The notes under the pieces are model-generated. The model saw only the letters and a program-made list of their open reading frames with translations. It had not been told where the DNA came from and did no database searches. A stretch of DNA of 64,000 nt from Thiogranum longum (lineage in GTDB: Bacteria; Pseudomonadota; Gammaproteobacteria; DSM-19610): the NCBI RefSeq assembly GCF_004339085.1, contig NZ_SMFX01000001.1, forward strand, positions 1,868,242-1,932,241. The letters are read 5' to 3'. Positions 56,201-64,000 of this stretch are shown piece after piece (position 1 is the stretch's first letter; every line of letters starts with the position of its first letter). The translations under genes were made by a program, and so were the position numbers.

Positions 56201-57489
56201 GGTGGTGTCCGGTCAGCCTGTTCCGCCTCGCTCAAGGCGACAGTGGCTGCTCCCGCCATACCCGTGAGGATGTCCCATTCGGCCTTGATGCGATCCACGA
56301 TGCGCTGCCACTGCTCATACTCGTCAGCGCGTGTGATATAACTTTTTTCTCTCAGCGCCTGGTAATGACCAAGAGCTTTGTCCGCTACCCGTGGCATGGA
56401 GAATGCCTCGGCGGTCTCCCTCGCCCCCTGCCTGAGTTTTTGCCGGCCTTCTTCAGACAATGCTGCGACCCATTGCAGGCCGGCAGCAAATGCTTCGATG
56501 TTTTCCTCGCGTAACAAGCGGCCATTACACTGATCCCTGACCACCTCCCGCACCCCGGGCGCATCCAGCCCCACCACCGGCACACCGGCGGCCATGGCCT
56601 CGGTCAGTACCATACCCTGGGTCTCACTCTTTGAGGTAAAGGCGAATACGTCCATTGCGTGATAGGCATCGGCTGTTTCGGCAGGCTGAAGGATACCGGC
56701 AATATGCAGCCGGTCCGTCAGATCCGCGGCTTCGAACACGGTTCGAATGGTCGATTCTGATGGACCCTTGCCCACCAGCAGAAAATGCGCATCGGGTGCA
56801 GACTTGAGGAAGTGGACCACCGCGCCAGCCAGGAACTCCAGGTTCTTCTCCGGTGCCAGTCGCCCCAGGTGACCGACAACAAATGCTTCGGCAGGGATAC
56901 CGCAATCGCTGCGAAAGCCGGCCCCATCACCCTGTGCGTAGTGCACCACATCCACCCCCGTTGGCACTACCGCGATGGGCGCCTGCACATCGCGTTCACG
57001 CAACAAGGCAGCTATGCTTTCGCTGGGAGCGAACACCTGGTCACAGAGGTTGGCGTAGCGGGTAGCCAGTTCGATCACGAAACGTCTGAAGGCCGGCGAA
57101 TCGAGTGGCACATAATGGGTGTACTGTTCGTAGCGGGTGTGGTGGGTAAATACCAGCGGCAGCTTACGGTAGCGCGCGATACGCAACGCGGTCATACCTA
57201 ACAGATAGGGATGATGGGCATGTACGATATCGGGCTGAAACACATCCAGCTCTTCGCCGAGCAGGCTGAAGCCCGGCAGGGGTGCAGCGAAGTCACTGCC
57301 GTTGAAGTGCTGGATGGCGGGGACGCGTACGACGTCCATCTCGTCAGCGGGCTGGTTATCGAACTCGGGCGCAACGACCAATACCCGGTGGCCACGGCGT
57401 CGGTATTCGGCAGTGAAGGCCGACACAGAGCGCGCTACCCCACCGACGTGCGGGATAAAGGTGTTGGTCAGCATTACAATATTCATCAC
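56197..57489 (-). CDS. GT4-family glycosyltransferase
   Basis: A 430-residue cytoplasmic or membrane-peripheral transferase with a GT-B fold: N-terminal VMLTNTFIPHVGGVARSVSAF, the nucleotide-sugar region LGRLAPEKNLEFLAGAV, and SKSETQGMVLTEAMAAGVPVVGLDAPG, with the acidic EX7E pair. Similar proteins add mannose or glucose to lipids, including diacylglycerol. Acceptor unknown. It overlaps the genes on both sides by four bases. Confidence 0.9.
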   Translation of the reverse strand: MMNIVMLTNTFIPHVGGVARSVSAFTAEYRRRGHRVLVVAPEFDNQPADEMDVVRVPAIQHFNGSDFAAPLPGFSLLGEELDVFQPDIVHAHHPYLLGMTALRIARYRKLPLVFTHHTRYEQYTHYVPLDSPAFRRFVIELATRYANLCDQVFAPSESIAALLRERDVQAPIAVVPTGVDVVHYAQGDGAGFRSDCGIPAEAFVVGHLGRLAPEKNLEFLAGAVVHFLKSAPDAHFLLVGKGPSESTIRTVFEAADLTDRLHIAGILQPAETADAYHAMDVFAFTSKSETQGMVLTEAMAAGVPVVGLDAPGVREVVRDQCNGRLLREENIEAFAAGLQWVAALSEEGRQKLRQGARETAEAFSMPRVADKALGHYQALREKSYITRADEYEQWQRIVDRIKAEWDILTGMAGAATVALSEAEQADRTPP

Positions 57490-59735
57490 GCTTCCTTGTG
57501 CAGTTCAACAGCACTTTGGCCGGGTTGCACCGCCACAGGCCGGAAACCGGGTAGACGTACCTCGATGGGCGGCGCACTGTTGTGCCACTCGGCTTCCCAG
57601 TTGACCCTGACATGCTTGTCGCCGGGAACAAGTTCAAGGGTCAGTGTGCCGAAAGCGGTTGGCGCAGGACCGAAGTTCGCCACTGCACCGCCCTCAAGCC
57701 AGCGCTTGGGTAGCCCCTGACACAGGATCAAACCGTCACCCTCCTCACGCACGAAACAGTGGCGCACCATCATCACCCATTCGGCCGCTGCCCACACATG
57801 CTGGCCGTCGCCCATGCAACCACCGCCAGTACGCGGATGGATCGCCTCCGGCCACTGCCCGGTAGGGCTGGCCAGCGCCGCGACAGTATCCAGTAATTCC
57901 AGGTAGCGTGGATCACCTGCACGTAGCAGCACCTGGGCAATGTGTAGCGTCAGGTAGGGGTTGATACCCGCGTGAATCATGTCCTGGAAGAAACCGCCAT
58001 GAACGCTGCAGTTGTCCAGCAGAAATGCGGCTGTATCGAGCAGGCGTGGATCGTCCGCCGGGCAAAGCTGTACCGGGTAACCCGCCGCCAGCGAACCGAT
58101 GGCACCAGCGTCCAGGCGGCGAGTGGGCGCAGCCGGCATCGCGGGACGTGCAAGCCGTTCAGCACAGCGGGCGAGGCTTTTATCAACATCGGCCTGAAAT
58201 GCATCAGCCTCGGCGAGGAATTCCTGACTGGCAACTTTATCATCCATAGTGCTGGCCAGATCCGCTGCGGCACGCAAACCGGCAATACCCCAGAAGTCGT
58301 CCCAGTAGTAGTAGTCATTAGGCCCGAGATGTTCGGCACTGAAACCGGCCGGTAATAACCCGCTATGAGGTGAGTCGGCTTCACCGCTCAGCCGTTTTCT
58401 GCCGATCCAGCGGGCGCCACGCAGGATGGCTTGCCGCCAGCTACGTTTGGGCGGCGTGTTCGTTAATGCACAAAAGCGCTGCATGATCCACAGCGCCTGA
58501 CCATTCGCGTCCCATTCACCCTCCTGGGAATGGAAGTAGCCAGCTACGGTCTGCCGGCTCGGGAAACGATCCAGGGCGCGTTCACCGCGATCCGACAGGC
58601 CGGCGCATAACAGGGCATGGATAATGAAAGCCGCGTCACGAAACCAGAAGCGCTTGTAGGTGTAAGGCCCGGGATAGACATCACCGGGCGAATGCAGGAT
58701 CAGCGTACGCAAGGCAGCAGCGTAAAGAAACTGTACCTTTTCATCCGCTATACGAAGTTGGCAGCAGCCCTGCAGTGCTTCCTGCCAGCCCGTAGTGGAA
58801 ATCGACTGCGCGTGAGCAGGGCCATGTGCAAGCGGTATATGCACATCCAGATCGCGCAGCTGCCCGGGTGCCAGACGAAACAATGCCGCCGCTGTCACCA
58901 TACCCACCTCACACACACCTGCCGTCTCCTCCTCCCGATCCTGCAGATGGATCGCCACATCACCGCCGCGATAGTCCGCAACATGGTGCCGTTCCGCCGC
59001 TGCACCGAAGGTAACGGCACGCTGTCCGTCGATGGTCCAGTCCGTACGCCCGGTAGAGAGCTCGACCTGGTGAATAAAACTGATCCCTTCAGGGTTGCAG
59101 GGGCGTAGTGCCAGCACCAGCCACCCGCCCTGTTCACTACCGGCGCTTAGCCGCAGCTGACAAACGGGTACTGCAGATTCAAGCTGCACCGAAACATGGC
59201 TACACAAGGTCTGACCGTCTTGTGCGGTTTCGGTGACCACCGCAAGACTGTCGCCCAGGTCCCAGTGCTGACTGACTTGCTTTGTTCGTGATGGCAACAG
59301 GCAGTGTCCGTCATCCCTCATCACCCAGGCATCCAGCGACCAGCCGTCGTAGAGCGGTGTGAGCAGACCGCGTGGATCGACTATCGGCAATTCATCGATA
59401 TCCGGTAGCCCGACGGCCGTCCAGTTACGGTGGGTTAAATTAACATGCGTGATGGAAAAGGCACGGGGAACAAAGGCGTCGTCTTCGGGATCGTACTGCC
59501 GCTCGATCCACCAGGGCCAGACCCAGTCCAGGTTGTGCTGGATAACGCGGGCATTAATAAGCCCACGTGCATGGAACACCACCCCGGCGCGTAATAGCTC
59601 AACCGGTTCTGCCACCTCGGCAGGCTGTGCGAAGCGGTGCAACCGCGCCAGCAGTGCCACCGGGTCAAGGAACCCGTGAGCGCGGGCAATACGGCGAATA
59701 AAGAATCGCCAGGGCAACCACTTTAACCACGGCAT
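57486..59735 (-). CDS. Glycoside hydrolase-like protein with (alpha/alpha)6 barrel
   Basis: A 749-residue protein without a signal peptide. The N-terminal half is beta-sandwich-like; the second half has the barrel motifs YKRFWFRDAAFIIHALL, SQEGEWDANGQALWIMQRF, DDFWGIAGLRAAADL and ALASPTGQWPEAIHPRTGGG. These resemble glucoamylase or amylo-alpha-1,6-glucosidase families (GH15/GH133-like), but I cannot assign a family. Part of the run with GT4 and TVP38. Confidence 0.75.
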   Translation of the reverse strand: MPWLKWLPWRFFIRRIARAHGFLDPVALLARLHRFAQPAEVAEPVELLRAGVVFHARGLINARVIQHNLDWVWPWWIERQYDPEDDAFVPRAFSITHVNLTHRNWTAVGLPDIDELPIVDPRGLLTPLYDGWSLDAWVMRDDGHCLLPSRTKQVSQHWDLGDSLAVVTETAQDGQTLCSHVSVQLESAVPVCQLRLSAGSEQGGWLVLALRPCNPEGISFIHQVELSTGRTDWTIDGQRAVTFGAAAERHHVADYRGGDVAIHLQDREEETAGVCEVGMVTAAALFRLAPGQLRDLDVHIPLAHGPAHAQSISTTGWQEALQGCCQLRIADEKVQFLYAAALRTLILHSPGDVYPGPYTYKRFWFRDAAFIIHALLCAGLSDRGERALDRFPSRQTVAGYFHSQEGEWDANGQALWIMQRFCALTNTPPKRSWRQAILRGARWIGRKRLSGEADSPHSGLLPAGFSAEHLGPNDYYYWDDFWGIAGLRAAADLASTMDDKVASQEFLAEADAFQADVDKSLARCAERLARPAMPAAPTRRLDAGAIGSLAAGYPVQLCPADDPRLLDTAAFLLDNCSVHGGFFQDMIHAGINPYLTLHIAQVLLRAGDPRYLELLDTVAALASPTGQWPEAIHPRTGGGCMGDGQHVWAAAEWVMMVRHCFVREEGDGLILCQGLPKRWLEGGAVANFGPAPTAFGTLTLELVPGDKHVRVNWEAEWHNSAPPIEVRLPGFRPVAVQPGQSAVELHKEA

Positions 59736-59737
59736 TA

Positions 59738-60460
59738 TTATTCTCCCTTCGTGTCTTCCTCATCGGTGTACTTTGCCAGGGTCCGGCTCGCCAACCGGCC
59801 GAGATAGACCACCACCCCGACAGCGACCAGAAAACCGGCACTGTACAGGCCCCATTCGAGCGGTGTCCGCCCGGTGTTGCGTGTCCCAAGCATAGCAACA
59901 TCAGCTGCAATCGAACCGAGATATACATTGTTCAGCGAGAGCGGAATGACGCCGAGAAAGGTGCCGACGCTGAAACCCCGTAACGAGAAAGCCGTAAGCC
60001 CGAAAAAATAGTTGGAGAGCTTGAACGGGAAAAGCGGTATCAGCCGGGTAAGCATGACAATCTTCCAGCCCTGGGGCGTCAGTTCCTCGCTGACCAGCTT
60101 CAATCTGGCGTGCTGCCGAACAAAGCGGGCGGCCCGTTCCCCAAACAGGTAGCGCGCTATCAGGAAGGCGATCACGGCGCCGAGGGTGGTTCCGACTACG
60201 ACATAGAGTGTCCCCTCCACCACACCGAATACAAAACCGGCGCCAGTGGTAAACAATACACCCGGCAACAACAGCACAACCACCAGGGCCATAATCAGTA
60301 TAAACAGCAGTGACGCCCAGGCGCCCTGCGCGTCGAGCCACGCCAGTAACCGCAGCACCTGATCGTCGATGTCGAACAGCAGCAACACACCCACCACGAC
60401 TGTGACGAACACGATACTGGCAATAATGCCCCAAATGGCCGAACTGCGATTAGCCGACAT
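59738..60460 (-). CDS. TVP38/TMEM64 (DedA-like) family membrane protein
   Basis: A 240-residue inner-membrane protein with about five helices and the family block GTTLGAVIAFLIARYLFGERAARF, then LTRLIPLFPFKLSNYFFGLTAF. It is in the superfamily of lipid-flipping or envelope-homeostasis proteins. First in a four-gene minus run ending at 53777; the next gene begins two bases later. The 411-base gap upstream (60461-60871) is AT-richer and holds only the short ORF noted at 60729. Confidence 0.88.
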   Translation of the reverse strand: MSANRSSAIWGIIASIVFVTVVVGVLLLFDIDDQVLRLLAWLDAQGAWASLLFILIMALVVVLLLPGVLFTTGAGFVFGVVEGTLYVVVGTTLGAVIAFLIARYLFGERAARFVRQHARLKLVSEELTPQGWKIVMLTRLIPLFPFKLSNYFFGLTAFSLRGFSVGTFLGVIPLSLNNVYLGSIAADVAMLGTRNTGRTPLEWGLYSAGFLVAVGVVVYLGRLASRTLAKYTDEEDTKGE

Positions 60461-60728
60461 GCCCGCTACCCTCCCTCAGCCCTCGACGCAGATCATTGGT
60501 GTAAGGCGCGCAGACCAAATACTGTCGTGGTTTCGGGATCAGTTTGTACTCCCTTTCCAGTTAAATGGCTCGCACTACATTAAACCATATATGCCAAAGG
60601 CCTATACTTTACCAGCCAGGGACAGTGATCTGGAGCAACAAAGAAACGGTAGCACAGTGACAAATAAAGCGAACCGACGATTTACCGGGCCCCGGTGAAA
60701 TGGTCGGTCAGGAACGTGTACTGCCGCG

Positions 60729-60869
60729 GTGAAAGAACCCACGGCGGGTACATCGCTTGAGGATAGGGAACCGCATGGTGTCGGCTCCGGCAAAAAAACC
60801 GGGGCACAATGCGGATTAGAGGTCTCCATTCGGGATAACGAAACACTTGGCCGCTTGTTAGCAAAGTAA
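60729..60869 (+). CDS. Possible 46-residue ORF before doc
   Basis: GTG at 60729 opens a frame of 46 residues ending VSIRDNETLGRLLAK, whose stop is two bases before the doc start. This spacing is what a toxin-antitoxin operon has, but the protein shows no Phd or AbrB motif and is short. It could be a degraded antitoxin or chance. Confidence 0.25.
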   Translation: MKEPTAGTSLEDREPHGVGSGKKTGAQCGLEVSIRDNETLGRLLAK

Positions 60870-60871
60870 TT

Positions 60872-61246
60872 ATGATTCAGTACCTCAGCCTGGACGAAGT
60901 TCTGACCATTCATGAACGCCTCATTGAACATTTTGGCGGACCGCCGGGCATACGTGACCTGGGTTTGCTGGAAAGCGCCCTGTTCCGGCCCCGTACCGGT
61001 TACTACCAGGACATCGCGGAGATGGCCGCCGCCCTGTTTGAATCCTTGATCATAAATCATCCCTTTGTGGACGGTAAAAAGCGCGTGGCATTTTTTTCGA
61101 CCGATGTGTTTTTACGCTTGAATGGCTGGAAATGTGTAGTGGAAGCCGATGCTGCACATCGGTTTATCATTGGCTGGCTGGAACGCGGTGAATGTGACTA
61201 CGCGCATCTATTGCCCTGGCTACAGGCCTCGATACAGAAAGCATGA
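60872..61246 (+). CDS. Doc-type toxin (Fic/DOC family)
   Basis: A 124-residue protein with the Fic core of Doc, HPFVDGKKRVAFFSTDVFL, and the opening YLSLDEVLTIHERLIEHFGG. Doc proteins phosphorylate EF-Tu and stop translation. The usual motif is HxFx(D/N)(A/G)NKR; here it reads HPFVDGKKR, with lysine in place of asparagine before KR, which is also seen in relatives. A convincing antitoxin is not visible upstream. Confidence 0.85.
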   Translation: MIQYLSLDEVLTIHERLIEHFGGPPGIRDLGLLESALFRPRTGYYQDIAEMAAALFESLIINHPFVDGKKRVAFFSTDVFLRLNGWKCVVEADAAHRFIIGWLERGECDYAHLLPWLQASIQKA

Positions 61247-61305
61247 TTTTAAGCATTGAATGGTAACGCACCTGAACGCCTCACCACCGTGGCATCCGTT
61301 GCACC

Positions 61306-61346
61306 ACAATGCATAACTGATCCTGTAAATAATTACGTACAGTATT
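61306..61346. repeat. Direct repeat copy 1 near TA remnants
   Basis: This 41-base stretch (ACAATGCATAACTGATCC start) matches 32 of 41 positions in copy 2 at 61649-61689 without gaps. The copies flank the HigA remnant, so they may mark an old duplication or insertion boundary. Confidence 0.55.
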
Positions 61347-61390
61347 CAGCATAACTTCTTGCAGATCGATCCAAATTCATCTTGACTGAT

Positions 61391-61582
61391 TTACGCCACA
61401 TCCCGACGTTTTATCGCCTGTGCAATATCATAGGTTCCTTGCAGGTTCAGCCAGAGCTTTGGTGAAGTTCCCAACACCTCGGCCAGATCCAGTGCAGCAT
61501 TGGCAGTTATCCCCCGCTTGCCACGGATAAGTTCATTCAAACGTGCACGGGTCCACCCCAGCTTTTCAGCAAATGCGGCTTG
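61391..61582 (-). pseudogene. HigA-type antitoxin remnant without N-terminus
   Basis: The minus strand reads QAAFAEKLGWTRARLNELIR then GKRGITANAALDLAEVLGTS, PKLWLNLQGTYDIAQAIKRR and DVA, stop. This is the helix-turn-helix and C-terminal part of HigA/VapI-type antitoxins. A TAG stands exactly before the first Q, and the codons upstream do not resemble the missing 25-30 residues. No start codon serves it. Confidence 0.8.
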
Positions 61583-61648
61583 CTACCGCTCTTTTAAAAT
61601 CAAGCACTTGTGGGGGCGCCCGTTGCTAGCGTTGCAGCACAGTGCAGG

Positions 61649-61689
61649 ACAATGCACTACTGATCCCGTCAAAAGTCACGCACGGTATT
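61649..61689. repeat. Direct repeat copy 2 near TA remnants
   Basis: This 41-base stretch is 32/41 identical to 61306-61346. It meets the point where the Fic remnant loses its homology (about 61740), about 70 bases upstream of the HigA break. Confidence 0.55.
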
Positions 61690-61957
61690 TAATGGAGGTG
61701 GCACAACTTACAAAGATACCGTTGACTGCTCGTTTATTAATTTTCCGCCAACAGTGCCAACGGCGATGCCACTCGCGGATATCAGCAATAGTGATGGGCT
61801 GATCAACCAGAACCGAGTTGATGACAACATTGTAGAGCTGATTCAACAGATCCAGCTCGATATCATCCATTTCTGCTGGATCGGTGATGCCGAGTTTATT
61901 TGCCAGCACAATTACCGATAACACCACCACTACATCCGCATCCGGGGTCCGGTGCAC
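61676..61957 (-). pseudogene. Truncated Fic-family N-terminal fragment
   Basis: The 93-codon frame contains NKLGITDPAEMDDIELDLLN, then NQLYNVVINSVLVDQPITIADIREWHRRW broken into unrelated residues. Fic proteins continue with LGNIY..WAG and later the HPFxxGNGR active site; none of that follows here. The start is a possible ATG at 61957. The remainder of the gap 61958-62117 shows nothing. Confidence 0.7.
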
Positions 61958-62117
61958 TTGCCTTGAGATCAGTCCATGGCTGGTCGATCTGTCCGGCCGC
62001 GCTACGCGGCATGTGTAAATTAATGCCTAGGCTGGATATTCATCGAATACCGGGTTTATACTTCCTATACACTCTTCTTGTTGCATGATCTTTCTCCTGT
62101 CGTTATTTTAATGACGG

Positions 62118-62966
62118 CTAGCGGTCGATCACAATTTCCAGGTATTCCGATGGTACGACCATCGTCCCGTCGGTGGCTTGGTTGAGGTTACCGATGAGGC
62201 GCAGGATATCTTGCCCCAGGGATTCACCGCTGGCCTCATCGAGGAACTCAAAGGCCTTGACCAGCGGCCCGTAGTAGGACCTGAACAGGTCGAGCCAGTG
62301 CGCCGGTGAGTGATAGCGAAATATGTACTGGCGTGGCGTGGCCCTGATGTTCTCGACCTGTGTCCCGAAATGTTCTTGTAAAAACGGCTCTGTCCCCCAG
62401 GCAGCCGGGGAATTCAGGCCCGGTGGTGGCGGAACATACCCACCGACAGTCTTGAAAATCTGGCCGATAAAACCCGTCGGCGTCCAGTTGGCCAGTCCGA
62501 TCTTGCCGCCGGGTTTGCATACCCGGAGCAGTTCTGCAGCCGCCTGCGCCTGATCCGGTGCAAACATGACGCCGAACGTGGAAACAACGTTGTCAAAGAC
62601 GGCATTGGAAAACGGCAGGTCTTCCGCATCCGCCTCCTGATAGTCAATGGCCAGGCCATCGGCATCGGCGCGGGTGCGCGATTGGGCGAGCAGCGAAGGC
62701 ACGTAGTCTGTCGACACGACCCGGCAGAAACGCCGGGCTGCTGCCAGTGACACATTACCATTGCCGCCGGCAACGTCGAGAACGGACTGGCCGGAACGCA
62801 TGTCCATGGATTCGCAGAGCTGTTCGCCGGTAATCTGAAGCGTCACGCCCACGCGACCATAATCACCCGTATTCCAGGTGGCTTGCTGTTTGGTTTTGAT
62901 GGCCGTGTAGTCCGGTCTGACTGTATCGGTAATGGTTGTCTTGCTGGTCGAGCTTGCAGTGGTCAT
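62118..62966 (-). CDS. Class I SAM-dependent methyltransferase
   Basis: A 282-residue soluble protein with SAM motif I VLDVAGGNGNVSLAAAR (about 63-79), a DYVPSLLAQSRTRA motif II, EDLPFSNAVFDNVVSTFGVMF and LLRVCKPGGKIGLANWTP (motifs post-I to III). UbiE-like fold. The substrate-binding C-terminal part (PPPPGLNSPAAWG) does not reveal the acceptor. Its ATG has CAGGAGAG upstream. It is isolated from its neighbours. Confidence 0.88.
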   Translation of the reverse strand: MTTASSTSKTTITDTVRPDYTAIKTKQQATWNTGDYGRVGVTLQITGEQLCESMDMRSGQSVLDVAGGNGNVSLAAARRFCRVVSTDYVPSLLAQSRTRADADGLAIDYQEADAEDLPFSNAVFDNVVSTFGVMFAPDQAQAAAELLRVCKPGGKIGLANWTPTGFIGQIFKTVGGYVPPPPGLNSPAAWGTEPFLQEHFGTQVENIRATPRQYIFRYHSPAHWLDLFRSYYGPLVKAFEFLDEASGESLGQDILRLIGNLNQATDGTMVVPSEYLEIVIDR

Positions 62967-63065
62967 GGCTCTCTCCTGTCAGTGTGATTACAGGAAAAAG
63001 TCTATGCTTGATCTGCGCCGGTAACTTGAAGAATGCGTGTGGTTTCGGTGGGGACTGAGGGTAAG

Positions 63066-64000
63066 TCAGCTCGCCCCGCTGCCAGACGGCCCAAACTGCG
63101 CCAACGCACCACCGAGTTCATTACCCAGCAAGGTTGTTATCTGGAGCGCCGACAAGTCCGGTTTGATACGGTAGGCATCGTCAAGTGTCTGACGCGCGCG
63201 TTCGTGTTCCTCACGCACCAGATGCACCCCGGCAAGAATGACCCGCGGCATATAGCTGTGGTCGTCGCGTTGACAGGCCAGCTGCCCCTGCTGCAAGGCT
63301 GCTTCGACGTCGTCGGACAATAGCAGGGCGAGCGTCAGGAATGCCCCCCAGATTGACAGGCGACTGTCGAGGGGGCTGATACTCATACCATGATCCAGAT
63401 GCGTGACTGCCTCATCGAGTCGCCCCTGTAGCATGCACACGGATCCGAGTGCAGCCCAGGCCTGGGCATTGGCGGGATTGATCTCAACCGCGTTGGTGAG
63501 TATCCGTATCGCCCTGTCCGGGTAGCCGATGTCTGCCAGGGCGCAGCCCGAAAAACCAAGCACGGTCGAGTCCATGCTGTCGAGGTGTAACGACCGTTCG
63601 GCTGCATCGAGGGCCTCGGCCCTGGCGCTGTCGCGGTCGCCGATCAATCCAACCCGCTCACCAAATCCCATGACCAACGACAGGCAGGAAGGCGCCAGGG
63701 CAAAGTCCGGTTCAAGTGTCCAGCTTCGGCGCAACAGCTCTGCGGCTACCGAAAAGGAATCGTGATGCCATCCCCTTAGCGCAAGCATGCTGTATGCCTC
63801 GAGAAACAGTTGCCGCGCGTTGGGTTCGCCGTCATTGGAACGCAGGGTATTGTAAATCGCGCGAAGCAGCTGCGGTTCGAGTTTGGCAATGATGGCCACT
63901 ACGCCTTTATCAATCGCGCTGTCAGCATTCGCCGGAATCGAAAACTGCTCAGCCCACAGGCGCAGGTCAGATCGTGCATCGGTCAGTTGCACGGTAATGC
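63066..64000 (-). CDS. TPR-repeat C-terminal part of a regulator, cut by window edge
   Basis: At least 311 codons on the minus strand run off the window. The first visible residues, ITVQLTDARSDLRLWAEQF, match the linker found after the winged-helix or adenylate-cyclase domain in TPR-containing regulators. The rest is TPR-like (AERSLHLDSMDSTVLGFSGC, AVEINPANAQAWAALGSVCM). The true start and any DNA-binding or cyclase domain lie beyond 64000. No start should be assigned inside the window. Confidence 0.8.
   Translation of the reverse strand, partial: ITVQLTDARSDLRLWAEQFSIPANADSAIDKGVVAIIAKLEPQLLRAIYNTLRSNDGEPNARQLFLEAYSMLALRGWHHDSFSVAAELLRRSWTLEPDFALAPSCLSLVMGFGERVGLIGDRDSARAEALDAAERSLHLDSMDSTVLGFSGCALADIGYPDRAIRILTNAVEINPANAQAWAALGSVCMLQGRLDEAVTHLDHGMSISPLDSRLSIWGAFLTLALLLSDDVEAALQQGQLACQRDDHSYMPRVILAGVHLVREEHERARQTLDDAYRIKPDLSALQITTLLGNELGGALAQFGPSGSGAS

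Noticed and set aside
61306-61689. Direct repeats as integron attC sites around toxin-antitoxin genes
   Set aside because: I found no core sites of the RYYYAAC/GTTRRRY kind and no integrase.

Overview
The window is ordinary chromosomal DNA of a Gram-negative bacterium, most likely a gammaproteobacterium with anaerobic or microaerobic metabolism. This is inferred from the rimP-nusA-infB order, a System I cytochrome c maturation operon, a B12-dependent ribonucleotide reductase, pyruvate:ferredoxin oxidoreductase, a nine-haem lipoprotein and FNR-type operators. I saw no rRNA, tRNA, CRISPR array, complete insertion sequence or prophage. The species cannot be named from the sequence.

Layout. 1-3364 (minus): infB (partial), nusA, rimP with a terminator-like hairpin in its leader, and an old yellow enzyme. 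3666-14386 (plus): a very large protein, probably PPi-type PEP carboxykinase, then ccmABCDEFGHI in one tightly packed run; ccmE carries a tail made of three palindromic in-frame repeats. 14400-19141: secreted and membrane proteins of unknown function plus the decayed tail of a paralogue. 19384-23632 (plus): ECF sigma factor, an anti-sigma factor fused to a DsrE-like domain, a DUF4124 protein and a SulP transporter. 23669-27544 (minus): amrS, ahcY, pcm and two small stress-type genes. 27682-32996: PolX with a PHP domain, a YqjD/YqjE-like membrane cluster, and a voltage-sensor-type potassium channel with a second RCK protein. 33025-35499 (minus): nonahaem c-type lipoprotein with a 12-bp tandem repeat. 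35797-42954: CBS, EF-hand, PEBP, diacylglycerol kinase, LEA14-like, class II ribonucleotide reductase, DUF6763, HPF-cold-shock fusion, DksA-like, DUF3775 and DUF1496 genes. 42991-53694 (plus): glucan phosphorylase, lipase-maturation-factor-like protein, an NAD(P)H-linked FeS flavoprotein with NifJ, and glycerate kinase. 53777-60460 (minus): TVP38 membrane protein, glycoside hydrolase-like protein, GT4 glycosyltransferase and a phosphodiesterase-EEP fusion. 60729-61957: an intact Doc toxin beside HigA and Fic remnants. The window ends with a methyltransferase and a truncated TPR gene.

How the genes fit together. The Ccm machinery would attach haem to exported cytochromes, including the nonahaem lipoprotein found here. 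Glucan phosphorylase, NifJ, the probable PPi-PEPCK and glycerate kinase form a fermentative or low-energy carbon route. Three palindromes of the FNR/Anr type lie in promoter regions (27602-27615, 36381-36394, 41997-42010); two are followed after 22-23 bases by TATAGT, the class II FNR geometry. They suggest that PolX, the EF-hand/PEBP genes and the DksA-like/HPF/DUF6763/class II RNR operon are switched on when oxygen falls. This regulon and the DsrE-type anti-sigma module beside SulP are the best candidates for undescribed biology.
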